Shown piece after piece: positions 10,413-20,502 of a stretch of 64,000 nucleotides of DNA. Source of the stretch: Plicaturopsis crispa FD-325 SS-3 (Eukaryota > Basidiomycota > Agaricomycetes > Amylocorticiales > Amylocorticiaceae); the NCBI GenBank assembly GCA_000827205.1, contig KN832555.1, positions 1,757,300 through 1,821,299 on the forward strand. The letters are read 5' to 3'. How positions within the stretch are numbered: position 1 is the first letter of the stretch; every line of letters begins with the position of its first letter. Both the position numbers and the translations under genes were made by a program. A model generated the notes under the pieces. That model saw nothing but the letters and a program-made list of their open reading frames with translations. It was not told the origin of the DNA and did no database searches.

Positions 10413-13400
10413 ATGTCCTACCCAATCTCCTTCTGCGTATACTGTCGACAACCTGCTAATTCTTGCATCTGTAAGGACTTTGCAGCACCTTACCCCCCTA
10501 TGGCTCCGCCCTCGGCAGCCTACTCTGGCATTCCGATGTACCCTCCATATGCGCCGTACGGCCCACCCTCGAACGCCCAAAATCACATCCCATTCCCCAC
10601 TCAGGGCTACCAGAATGCCCCCGCCAACAATCCTACGCCTTCCGCGACTTCGACTGGCCGGAAACGCGCATCGGCAAGCACGAGCAGCGGGCCCGCACCA
10701 AAGCGAACAAGAACGACTAATGTTCCCACCGGTCCGTCTAAGGAGAATATGCCGCCTTCTCCCGCTGTCCCAGGGGTAGGCCCCTTCACTAACCATGCTG
10801 AATCGAGCTCGTCCAGCGGCGCGACGCGCGAAACTCCGGTACCGCCGCGTCCCGCTATCCTGAAGCCGAAGAAGATTAAAGCCGAGGGGAAGGCCGCCGC
10901 ATCTGATGCATGGTGGTTTACGCGCCCCCTCAAATCGCGCGAGAAGCCCTCGGTCATGCCTAACGAAGGTATCGAGGACTTCTCTCGCACAAAGCGCTCA
11001 CGGAAAGAGTTTCCGTGGGTCGGCTGTCGTCTCTGCCCGTAAGTCCAATCCGTTTTTTGCGTTTGAATTACTAAACAGTTCTACTTTCTATAGGCACGAC
11101 AAATGGCACACCTGGGAGAATGGTGATGGCGTAGGAAACACTATTCGGAAGCACCTCAAAGCGCACCATCTCCACGAGTACAGGGCCATCGTCAAGGCCG
11201 AGAAGCTCAAGGGCTGGCAGACCATCGACGCCACCGCTGCACCTGACGCGACCGATTCCGAAGACACTGAAGAGTCCCGGCCTCCTTTCACGGTGGAGGG
11301 ATTCATGAAGCGTCTCGTGAGGTGGATCGTCGTAGATGATCAGGTACGTCACCGCATTTGGCCTGTTCTCTTTTTCCGCACTGACATGTATACTAGTCCG
11401 TCGCGGTCATAGACTGCAAGGAGCTCCGCGATCTTCTCCTTTATCTGAACGAGGATCTCGGCGAAGGCGACATCCCCCACCGTACCCAGCTTACTAAGCT
11501 GATATTCGAGAGCTACGAGCGTGAGCACAAGGCTATGGTCGAGGATATCAAGGTAAGTATGCCGTTTAACCCCAGTCCATTTCATTAAACTAAATCATGT
11601 ACACAAGTGCTCCCTCGGACGTGTCTCGTTCACCAGTGACATGTGGTCAGCACCAAACACCATGGCCAGTTACATGGCGATCACGGCACACTACGCGGCC
11701 TACGACCCGAATGGCGCGCTCGTGATCAAGAGCCGCCTCGTCGCCTTCCGCCATGTTGAAGGGAGCCACTCCGGAGCTCACATGGCCGATTATTTCATCC
11801 AAGTAGTCCGAGAGATTGGAGTGCTCGATAAGGTATTGATTGAATGGCTTGTACAATGATTCCTTCATTTTGTTCACAGTCCTTTCAGATTGGAATGATA
11901 ACACTCGACAACGCGAGCACCTGTCATACAATGATGGAGGAACTCCAGTGGAAACTTCTCGAGCTGGATATTCCATTTAGTGCAGAGGGAAACCGTGTTC
12001 GGTAAGTGCGGCCGCTGCCTCGTAAGGCATATACGATCTTTTACGACGCTAATGACATGCAATTAAAGGTGCTTCCCTCACGTCATCAACCTAGCTGTAA
12101 AAGCAGGCATTGATGCCCATACGAAGGTGACGGTGCCGCCACCCATGCCGCCATCATCTGTTCCGCCACCATCTGTTCCGCCATCATCCGTGCCACCACC
12201 GTCAACAGGCCCAGCGGCGCCTACGAACGGCGCATCTGCTAGACAGTATGCGCAAGCGCTCGCAAATAATCCCATCGCGTCCTGCCGTTCCCTTGTCGCG
12301 CAGTGCCGTGCTAGTGGCCAGCGTCGCGAAGACTTCGCCTCCTGCATCAAGGAGGGAAACGAGAGCGGCGCATTCAAGCTAAGTGTATGGCAGCTTCTTC
12401 GCGATGTGGACACCCGGTGGTCGTCTACCTTCTTTATGATGAATCGTGTTCTTGATCTTTATCCCGTAAGTCCGAGTCACTCATCGCACGTCTCTTCGCA
12501 ACAAACTAACTTCAAGCGTGTAGGCTATCGATGCATACCTCTCAAAGACTAAACAGTCCGCGATCGCCCACTACAAGTTAACAGCCGTTCAACTAGAAGT
12601 CCTCGAGGACATTTGCATCTTCCTCGCCATCCCCCACTCGGTTCAAGAGCTCTTATCGGGCCAGAAGACACCGACACTCTCCGCTGTGCTCCCGGCTTAT
12701 GAAGAACTCCTCGAGATGCTCAAGCTGTTCCGCGTACAGACACCACGGCTGGCCCATATGGCGGATGCGGCCATCGCTAAGATCGAGGAGTACGTCGCCC
12801 GATCGCGCAAGACTAAAATTTACGCGTTGGCCATGAGTAAGTCGTAGCTTATGTCTTCTTTCTAACTCAAGCTCATTGTCTGAAACTCAGTCATCAACCC
12901 GACGTCTAAACTTAGCTGGATCGAGGAACACTGGTCTAGTGAAGAGGCACAGGAGGCTCGAGAGAGTATGTACAAAGCTGTGCGTTCGTCCTGAGTCGTC
13001 TCCTTGTTTTCTTCTAACTGTTTCTTGCAGATGCTAGAGCACCAGCAAGCAAGCTCGTTGGTTGGCCCAGAACCCTCGCGTCGTGAGCCTGTGCTCGACT
13101 CGGGTGTGATCGCATCCAACTCCCTCCGACGCGGCCAGGCCAATGTTCAATTCATCAAAGCGCAGCTCAAGAACACCTCGTCATCTTCAAGCTTCGGTTC
13201 GAACGCTTCGGCCTCGAGCAGCGGAACGTCGCGTGGTACGCAAGAGACACCGGGGACGAGCACACCTATAGATACGCAGGCAGAGCTTCGCCGCAAAGCT
13301 GAGCGTGACAAGCACATCGCCCGGGAGGAGCTTCTCCGTTACACCGAGGATCGTCTTGTGACTGAAAACGAGCTTGCGGACTCGAGCCTAACATTGTGGT

Positions 13401-13843
13401 GGCAGGTGTGTGAACATACCGCAAGGCGGGACTCTTCGACTCGGAGCATCGGACTAACTTGCTTCTTTGTTCTTAAATAGGCGCAAAAGCATAAATATCC
13501 GCTCATGTTCCGTGTTGCTCTCGACATCCTGCCCGTGCAAGCGTCCGCGGTGCCTTGCGAGAGGGTCTTCTCCTCGAGCAAGGATACTTGTACTGCTCGC
13601 CGCACCAATCTCTCACCAGCCTTGCTCGAGTGCCTCCAAGTGCTCAAGTACTTTTACAAGCAAGAGCGGCTCGATTTCACCTCCTCGTGGATCTCCACGG
13701 AGGACGACATGACGCACACTCAAGATGACGGTGATTCCCCCAGCGCTGAGGATGCGGCCGCGCGGTACCGCGAGTTGATAGCTCAAGGAAAGTTGGACGA
13801 TCTTGCGCGTTTACTCAATGAGGGGGTCGCATCTCTGTTATAG
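10413..13843 (+). CDS. hAT transposase with BED zinc finger and hATC dimerisation domain
   Basis: I could splice an unbroken ten-exon frame from ATG 10413 (MSYPISFCVYCRQ) to TAG 13841-13843; the internal junctions I traced are GT-AG and keep phase. An N-terminal Cys and Pro-rich segment is followed by a BED-type zinc finger (CRLCPHDKWHTWENGDGVGNTIRKHLKAHH split by an intron near 11040). The RNase H-like core shows SFTSDMWS (first Asp), ITLDNAST (second Asp) and RCFPHVINLAVK (CxxH of hAT enzymes), then DVDTRWSSTF. The C-terminus has the LWW motif and the hATC region AVPCERVFSSSKD...RRTNLSP, with the third acidic residue probably in the preceding TENELADSS. A Val/Pro/Ser-rich repeat (12127-12210) is inserted after the CxxH motif. 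Such enzymes cut and reinsert the element. Confidence 0.93.
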
Positions 13844-13959
13844 ATTTCTTTTCTTTATATCCCTTTGTATTAGCGTACTCGATACTTGAAAACCGAGAGC
13901 GACATGCTCTCGTCGCCCGGTATAATGTTTTCCTGCGATACGCATGGCCACCTCGCGTG

Positions 13960-14032
13960 GCACTTCAATGTGGCTTTGAAGCCGCTTCAAATCTATTAAG
14001 TTCCGCGTTTCCGACGCTTCAATGCGGCTGCA
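13960..14032. repeat. hAT 3' subterminal motif cluster
   Basis: CTTCAA occurs three times and TTGAAG once in 73 bp, mirroring the left end; probable transposase-binding region. Confidence 0.65.
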
Positions 14033-14053
14033 CTTCACACCGCGGCAACACTA
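14033..14053 (-). repeat. Right terminal inverted repeat of hAT element
   Basis: Perfect 21-bp reverse complement of 9700-9720. Confidence 0.95.
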
Positions 14054-14061
14054 TCTCTATG
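14054..14061. repeat. Right 8-bp target-site duplication of the hAT element
   Basis: TCTCTATG, identical to 9692-9699. Confidence 0.95.
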
Positions 14062-14338
14062 TCTCAAGACCACCAACTCCTGATTGATTTTCAGAGTGTG
14101 CCACTTACTGGGAAAGATGTGTACGAGTATACGCCGCGGATTTATCAAATACTCTGTATCCTGCTTGTATCTAGGCATTGAGAAGCAATGTAAAGAATGT
14201 TGGGACGTAGAATTGGCCATCCTCTAGCATCTCGGACTCGAGAGTATATACCTTCCGGTTGCCTTCGCGCAAGTTAAGGAGGCAGAAAACAAATGGGTTA
14301 TGATTGACGGCATGCGAAGAGATGGGAGGAGTATGCTA

Positions 14339-16735
14339 CTAAATTTTGCGCCGTTTCCCGGTACCCTTCTGGTCAGCGGCCATGCTCTTTCGCTTGACGC
14401 TCTCGACGAGGCTCTGAAGACTCCGTTCGCCTCCTACATCTGCAGACCTCCGCACATCTTCATCCACACCCGCGCCACGGCTATCCTTGTGTCGTTTAGA
14501 GCGTTCCTCAAGAAGTGCCGCCATGCTCTTCGTCTTTTTGAAACTGAGTCAAAGAACATGCGTAAGTGAGCGTGGACAGGTTTTGAGAAAAATGCGACGC
14601 ACTGGGGATTGCTTGGATCAATGGCAAAGCTATGATCCTCATGGACGGCCTTGAACCGATCATCCTTAACGTCGATGGAGAAGTCCTCTTGCAGCTCTTG
14701 GTCATCGTCAGCTTTATCCTTCTTACCCCGCTTGCCCTTGCGGTTCCGTTTCTTCTCCGCTTTAAGCACGGCTTTCAGATTGAAGTGTTTGGGCTCTGCG
14801 TTGGGGTTGTCGGATGTAGCGAGGAGTGCGAGTTCCTCCGGCGTCGAGAGAGTTCGCGGGGCTTCAGGTGACGCGTGGCGGTCGCCTTTGCGTGACTTTT
14901 TCGTCTCCTTGCCCTTCCTCGAATGCTCCGCGGTCTCTTCCTCGTCACTAACGTCGTCGCTCGCCTCAGCGAAGAAGTCATCGTCTCCCTTGGCTGGCGT
15001 CTCCTTCTCAACACCCTTGCCCTTCAGCTCCTCTTTGCGCTTCTTCCGCTTCTCCTTCAACTTGCGCTCATACTTCTCAAGCGTCGTCTCCTCCTTGTCA
15101 ACTTTCGACGCGCTCAAACCCGGCGTAAACGTGATTTCCATGTCCACATCCCCGTCGTCACCGTCTCGGTCGCCGCCCCAGCCTTCCGGGAGCTCGTCGT
15201 CCCCGCCGCTGAGCAATAACGAGCGCAGTTTATCGCGCGAGGCAGCTTTCTTCTTCTTCGCCTTATCCTGGGACGTGGGGGCGTCGGACTCTGATTCAGA
15301 GCCGGACGACGCGAGGTAGGCTCTGAAGTCGGCGTTCTCCATCTCCTCTTTCGTGAGCGTACGGCGTGTGATGTGGTTGCGTTCTGGGTCATCCTCATCC
15401 CAGGTCAATTTTACTTTTGAGTGCCGTAGTGCCTGTGCAAAGCGTTAGCAGAGAAGGGTATGAGTGATCATATACGACATACGTCGGTGACAAAGTCGAT
15501 AGCCTTATAATTTGCCGAGTGTACGTCCTCCGTTACTTCATCCCTAGGTCTACGGTGAGCGAAGAAAAATGTGCGAGGCGACAAAGCTTACCGGCAATCG
15601 CTGTCGAATGACATACCGTCGGGGACGAAACTAAGGTCGAAGACGTTGGCAGAGCGTTCCAGCTCGGTGCCTTCCAATTCAGAGTATATGTGGGACGCCG
15701 CCTCCACCGTATCGCATGTAACGATGGCATAGTAGTATCTAAAGACGCATAAGCAGATATAAGGGCTCGCAGGAGACATTTCTCACCGTAATCGTTCCAG
15801 CTGGTACTTCCTGAGCGCGTCCTCGTCGTATTCTTCGCCATCGCCGACTTCGTAGATATTTTTCTCGTTCACTTCGTCTTCGTCCTCGACCTCCCGAGCG
15901 CGTTTGAATATCTCCGGAGGCGGGCCCTCGGTCTCCTCCCGCGCCAGCCTTTCTTTGCCGAACTCGCTCGGATAAACGCGCACGCTGAGGACCTTCCCTC
16001 GCGTGACAGCACTCGGCCCACCTTTTACTGACCGCTCTCGGTCAGGGTGCACTTTAGCTGAAGTGGACGCTATGGCAGGTGCCGTGGGGGAAACTAGGGA
16101 AGAGAAGATCCTGTACAGGTGGATAGCGCGAACATGGTCCCAATCGAGATTGACGACAGCGATCCTGTTGGTACGGTCGGTCTCTTCAACCGTCTCCTGA
16201 GGGACGTCTTTATTGTACGCTGCGGCTTGAGCATCCAGGTCGGCGAATTCAGTTTCGTCCAAGTCGATCTCGGCATCGTCGTCGTCTCGCGGCACAGGGA
16301 TCGGTCGGGAATGGTCGAGTCCAAAGGTGACCTCTCCGTCGTCCTCACTGTCATCGTCCTTGTTATCCTCTTCCTCGTCCGAGGACTCAAGGGTGACCCC
16401 GCCGCGCGCGTAATCCAGAGGAGGCTCGAGTTCCTCCGGATCCTCTTCATTTTCAAGGCGATAGAAACGACGCAAATTGTCTGTCTCTTGCGTCTCGGAC
16501 ACTGGACGACCGTATTTATCGACGCGTGGTCCTGTGCCAATGTACTCGGTCAGATATGTTCGATCTCGGTACAGCGTTTGGACGTACCCGCGTCCTTGCC
16601 TTTCTTGCCCTTCTTCTTCTTTCCATCCTCGAATATTTCTTTGAATCGGTCATCGACGACGACTTTCGATTGTTTTTTACGAGGCCTCCGAAAGCGGGGG
16701 TCTGTTTTAAGCCTTGCAAACCTAGGATCGGACAT
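14339..16735 (-). CDS. ESF1: ESF1-like pre-rRNA processing factor
   Basis: Starts at ATG 16735 (MSDPRFARLKTDPRFRRPRKK) and ends at the stop near 14339 after a Lys/Arg-rich tail (KGTGKRRKI). The N-terminal D-x-RF repeat with DDRFKEIF, the YGRPVSETQETDNLRRFYRLE segment, the central NUC153/ESF1 RNA-binding-like core (RIAVVNLDWDHVRAIHLYRIFSS, LSVRVYPSEFGKERLAREE, YYYAIVTCDTVEAASHIY) and TWDEDDPERNHITRR are characteristic of Esf1. Acidic, SDEEED-rich tracts alternate with basic ones, as usual in nucleolar proteins. Esf1 is required for 18S rRNA production in the small-subunit processome. Long open frames on the opposite strand (for example 14651-15319) are shadows of these low-complexity codons. 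Confidence 0.92.
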
Positions 16736-17135
16736 GTTTGCTGCAGCAGAAAATGAAAATACCTGCGCGGTCAAAAAGTGCAAGACGAAATCTCGCCCAC
16801 GTGGCTGTGATATTTCTGTCGGGATCGCCTTAGATACCGTTCATCAAGCGGGCACCGTCACTTTGGGTTCAAGCTCAGCGCTCGCCTTATAAACGGCGAA
16901 TCTTTCGTTTCTATGCTCCCTTGACTCCCTCAGGCTCCCTCGTCGTACGTCCCGTCCTGCACAGAATATTTCTCTGATTTTACTGACAAGGCGCTCGCAG
17001 GTTTCGTTTTCATTCTTTCCACCGCACCAGTTGTTGGTAGTCGCAGCGCGACCTTCCTTTTCGTTCTTTCAGCTTCAATTTCGCATCATTCCTATCGACA
17101 AATCCACAACATCCCCGTATATTCCATCCAAAGCC
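16736..17135. promoter_or_regulatory. Divergent promoter region, ESF1 / repeat-peptide precursor
   Basis: 400 bp between two divergent start codons. A TATAAA lies at 16888-16893 on the plus strand, followed by a pyrimidine-rich stretch up to the precursor ATG at 17136, consistent with a strong promoter and a leader of roughly 200 nt. Confidence 0.55.
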
Positions 17136-17803
17136 ATGTTCGCTCCTCGCACCACCCTTTTCGCCGCAGTGGCCTTGTTCTTTGCCAGCCAGGTGCTCGC
17201 TGCACCTATGCCCATGCCCATGATGGTACGTTTATCTGGCCAATGCAATGAGAGTACTGATCTGATGGAAATGCGGTGCTTTAGCGCGAGCTGCAGTCAC
17301 GCGAACCGCAGCCTATCGACACCATCCCTGCCTACGTGAAACGCGCGGTTGTTGCAGAACAGGTCGCTGCCAAGTCGGGCGAGAACGGTGAAATCGTCCC
17401 CTACAAGCGCGACGTCATTCCCGCGCAAGTAGCGACCAAGTCGGGCGCCAACGGCGCGATCGTTCCCTACAAGCGCGACGTTATACCCGCTCAGCTTGCT
17501 ACCAAGTCGGGTGCTAACGGCGAAATCGTCCCGTACAAGCGCGACGTTATCCCCGCTGAAGTGGCCACCAAGTCGGGTGACAACGGCGAGATCCTTCCTT
17601 ACAAGCGCGACGTCATCCCTGCCCAACTTGCCACCAAGTCGGGAGCCAACGGCGCGATCGTTCCCTACAAGCGCGACGTGATCCCCGCTCAGTTGGCCAC
17701 CAAGTCCGGTGCCAACGGCGAGATCGTTCCTTATAAGCGGGACGTGATCCCCGCTCAGTTGGCTACCAAGTCGGGTGCGAACGGTGAAATCGTCCCGTAC
17801 TAG
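17136..17803 (+). CDS. Secreted tandem-repeat protein, candidate Kex2-processed peptide precursor
   Basis: Two exons (17136-17225 and 17285-17803), about 202 residues. Residues 1-23 form a classic signal peptide (MFAPRTTLFAAVALFFASQVLAA) followed by a short pro-region rich in Met/Pro, ending AYVKR. Then come seven 20-residue units, each followed by Lys-Arg except the last, which ends exactly at the stop codon. The commonest unit is DVIPAQLATKSGANGEIVPY; variants differ at a few sites (Q/E, L/V, A/D/E, E/A). Lys-Arg between identical units, right after a signal peptide, is the layout of fungal Kex2-processed repeat proteins, which include mating pheromones, repellents and precursors of ribosomally made cyclic peptides. 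No Cys is present in the repeats. I do not recognise a named family; the peptide function is unknown. Transcription probably starts behind the TATAAA at 16888. Confidence 0.85.
17347..17800 (+). repeat. Tandem repeat array, 66-bp period (7 units)
   Basis: Seven coding copies of a 66-bp unit (22 codons: 20-residue core plus Lys-Arg; last copy lacks Lys-Arg). Units are near-identical in DNA with mainly synonymous differences, indicating both unequal exchange and purifying selection on the protein. Confidence 0.9.
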
Positions 17804-18226
17804 ATGTGAGTGGTCGTGCCATAGTTTCTGTATCCAGTCTAACACAATTGATAGTGTGTCCGTTGATACCCGTAGAGGAGGACGCTACAGGTGTGCGTTG
17901 GGCAGGCGAACGATACTTTTTATACTACTGTTGTACTCTGTCGTTGACGGTTTGATCTGCTGGAAGAAGAACACTGGCCTTTATATTGCTTGTGCACTGC
18001 GTGCGCTTGATCCAAGTCCGCCGTTCTTTGCCATTCGATTCTTGAACTATTTCTCTCGAGTTCTGACAGCGTGCGATGTCCAACGCCCGGTGACCTGCGG
18101 CGGCCTGCCAGTGAGAATTGACGGATGCAAGAAAGATGGATAGATAAGATGAAGGCAAGATTCATTTCATCATCCATTGTGCTTGAAGCTTGAAGTACGC
18201 AGCTGAATATTTCAGTTGCATTGAGC
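17804..18226. other. Intergenic region, 3' flank of repeat precursor and promoter of cupin gene
   Basis: 423 bp. A possible 3'-UTR intron (GT...AG) may lie about 17808-17855. I see no additional gene. Confidence 0.4.
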
Positions 18227-18998
18227 ATGTCTACTTCCGTCCCCGGACCCCTTCCAGACCTTCGCCGCATTGTAGCAGCGCACGATGCAAACGGCATCGC
18301 CGTTATACAGAGTGACGGGGCCGTGCCCGCTGAGGTGAGCTCCCCCATATGACATAGGTAATATGTTACTCAGGACCGACGGGCTGCTCTTCGCAGACCA
18401 TGGCAGGTAACAGCGGCATCCGCTCCGCTGCGATATGGGTGACCCAAGATGGTTTACCCACCAACGACAATAATAACAGGTGAGAGGATGGCCAAACCGC
18501 TATCTTATTATAACCAGGCTGATTTATATCGCGTTGCAGTGTTGACGGTGCTACCCGCAAAGTAGAGGGGTGGGGCATCGTCGAGCAGAATGGAACCAAT
18601 TTACGGTATACGGACCTCGCGCCTGGCGCCAGCACACCTATGGTCAGCTTGTAACACCATCGAACTGACCGACAAAAAGTTGACCCCGATCCCTACAGCA
18701 TCGAACAAGCTCTATGGATTACAACATATTAGGTTCGCCCATAACCCTCCCTTACTGGGTTGTTTATAACTGACTTGCTCACACAGTGCACGGCTCCATA
18801 ACGCTTATCACGGATGACGGTGCGGAGACTACGCTCAGCACTCCAGGTGATACCGTTATTCAGAAGGGCAATATGCACGCATGGCGGAACCCCGGTACGG
18901 AATGGGCGCGGTGGGTCGCAGTCATCTTACCTGCTATACCCGTCACCGTGGGCGAGAGGACACTGGAGCCAGTCTGGCTTGCCGAGAAGTCTCAGTGA
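18227..18998 (+). CDS. Small cupin-domain protein
   Basis: Starts at ATG 18227 (MSTSVPGPLPDLRRIVAAHD) and ends at TGA 18996-18998 after WLAEKSQ. About five exons splice into a continuous frame of roughly 175 residues. The C-terminal half is a Cupin_2 barrel: HRTSSMDYNILVHGSITLIT (His of metal motif 1), TTLSTPGDTVIQKGNMHAWRNPG (second motif with His), and WVAVILPA. Basidiomycete genomes carry many such one-barrel cupins of unassigned reaction; some are dioxygenases or isomerases. No signal peptide, so probably cytosolic. It converges with the SDR gene, with 73 bp between their stops. The specific function is unknown. Confidence 0.75.
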
Positions 18999-19071
18999 TA
19001 TCAGACTGCATTGTGCGTCGCATGATAGCTGTTGGTGTTGTACATACATGTAAATTTATGGAGACATATAT

Positions 19072-20134
19072 TCACTGTAGGTTGACGAACAATCCGCCGT
19101 CTACAAGCAAGGACGCGCCTGTCACGTACTTTGCTAGGTCGCTCCCGAGGAATACGACTGGGCCCGCGATATCTTCCGGTGCTACAGATATCGAGTAAGC
19201 AGGTTTCAATTTATATACGCGACGTGCGGCGCGTAACTCACTGCCCAGTCTGCCAAGCGCCGTGCGCTTGATCATGCCTTCGCGTTTTGCGACGTCGGAA
19301 AGGTCTTCCTTATTGATATCTGTCGCAATAGTGCCGGGGAGGATGGCATTCGCGCGAATGGAGTATTTCCCGAGGGCGACTGCACAGCTTTGCATGAGAG
19401 AAAGGATGCCAGCTTTCGTGGGGGTGTAATGACTGCGCCAACACGAATCAATTTCACACCGAACGCGTCAGGACAAGAGTACACGGACCATTGCATCTCG
19501 CCCCCGACAAGCGCTGAGATGGACGATATGCCAATGATAGATCCGCCTTGCGGTGTTTGGGTCTGCATCTGGTTCGCCACGGCTATGTGCAAGGTAGGTC
19601 AGGAAAAAATTGGACAGATTTCCAGGAGAATTCACCTTGAACGATGAAAAACGTTCCGTCCAGATTGGTCTGGCGCGTACGCTCCCAGGTTGAGTGAGGC
19701 ATAGTCAGGAATTCTGCGAAGGGGCAGATGCCTGCATTGGACACTAGGACATCTGCAGGCAGAATTAGCGGCTAGAAAAAACCAAGGAGTCGAGTTACAA
19801 TTACCTATCCGTCCAAATGCCGCTACCGCCGCCTCGACGACCTTGCAAGAGTCAACCGTCTGTTTGAAGTGGACGCTGTAAACACACATACCTTCTTCGA
19901 TGTTTCCGCGTCGCCGATATCGCCTGGCACGGCGATCGCTTTCGTATGCGAGTGCAGTCCTTCTACCTCGACTTTGAGCGCGTTTATCTCCGCCTCTGTC
20001 TCCGGATCGCCGTAGTAGTGCAGCAAGAGGCCCGTAGCACCATGCTTTGCACACTCCAAGGCGCAGCCGCGACCGATTCCGCGACTGGAGCCGGTTATGA
20101 CCACGACTTTTCCGGCGAGTAGCGGGTCTGGCAT
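19072..20134 (-). CDS. LRA1: Short-chain dehydrogenase, L-rhamnose-1-dehydrogenase-like
   Basis: Starts at ATG 20134 (MPDPLLAGKVVVITGSSRGIG) and stops at TGA 19074-19072. The Rossmann motif TGSSRGIG and the spliced catalytic set (ISSISALVGG Ser, HYTPTKAG Tyr-xxx-Lys) are present. The segment SCAVALGKYSIRANAILPGTIATDINKEDLSD and the ending ASLLVDGGLFVNLQ closely resemble the fungal NAD(P)-dependent L-rhamnose dehydrogenase family (LRA1), which oxidises L-rhamnose to the lactone in the non-phosphorylated pathway; the substrate is inferred from recalled family resemblance, and a glucose dehydrogenase-like or other SDR remains possible. No other rhamnose-pathway gene is visible nearby. Confidence 0.75.
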
Positions 20135-20502
20135 GATTTTGGAGAACAGGGCATCGAGGACGATAGAGCAGCTATATGTTCTTTCCCGAAAACATACCAG
20201 ACCGGGACGGGTAGCACGGGCCGTGAATGTGGGGAAGGAGCACGAGGGGCCAGTGTGGGGTCATCTGCAGTCTCGACGACTGCTTCGTTCATGCTCTCAT
20301 GCACTCGAAACTGTCCCTGGGACCATGTTTCGTGGCATCGAATTGCCCTAGCCAAGTCGAAATCCGGCTATGTGATCCGACCATAGCTCCCTGCTACTGA
20401 TAAAAGGCTAGTACTTCCAAGCGGTGAGCACACTACCCCCACCCTTCTCGCTATCTCTTCACTTACAATGTCTGCCAAAATGTAGGCGCCAATAACCCTT
20501 AG
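20135..20502. promoter_or_regulatory. Divergent promoter region, SDR / KARI-like gene, with a short upstream ORF
   Basis: 368 bp between divergent ATGs. A six-codon upstream ORF, ATG TCT GCC AAA ATG TAG at 20468-20485, ends 17 bp before the chosen KARI-like ATG (20503), unless it is removed by an intron from GTGAGC near 20425 to the AG at 20502. Either arrangement could affect translation. Confidence 0.5.

Larger units (their letters stand above)
9700..14053 (+). mobile_element. Complete hAT-superfamily DNA transposon (4354 bp)
   Basis: Bounded by perfect 21-bp inverted repeats, 9700-9720 (TAGTGTTGCCGCGGTGTGAA plus G) and 14033-14053, and flanked by the 8-bp direct duplication TCTCTATG. It holds a single plus-strand transposase gene with introns (10413-13843). 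Both subterminal regions carry clustered TTGAAG/CTTCAA motifs, mostly TTGAAG on the left and CTTCAA on the right, as expected for transposase-binding sites in inverted orientation. A second copy of the left 487 bp starts at 63514. Complete ends, matching duplications and an unbroken transposase frame suggest a young, potentially autonomous element. It sits in the 3' flank of nudC. Confidence 0.95.

Noticed and set aside
14651-15319. Ser/Leu-rich plus-strand frame opposite ESF1
   Set aside because: Antisense of acidic low-complexity ESF1 sequence.
17297-17845. Long open frame antisense to the Kex2-type repeat precursor
   Set aside because: Period-66 repeat makes the opposite strand open by symmetry; no signal peptide, splice or family support.
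20468-20485. ATG at 20468 as the start of the KARI-like protein
   Set aside because: In-frame stop after five codons, and the only possible intron (21 nt) is too short.
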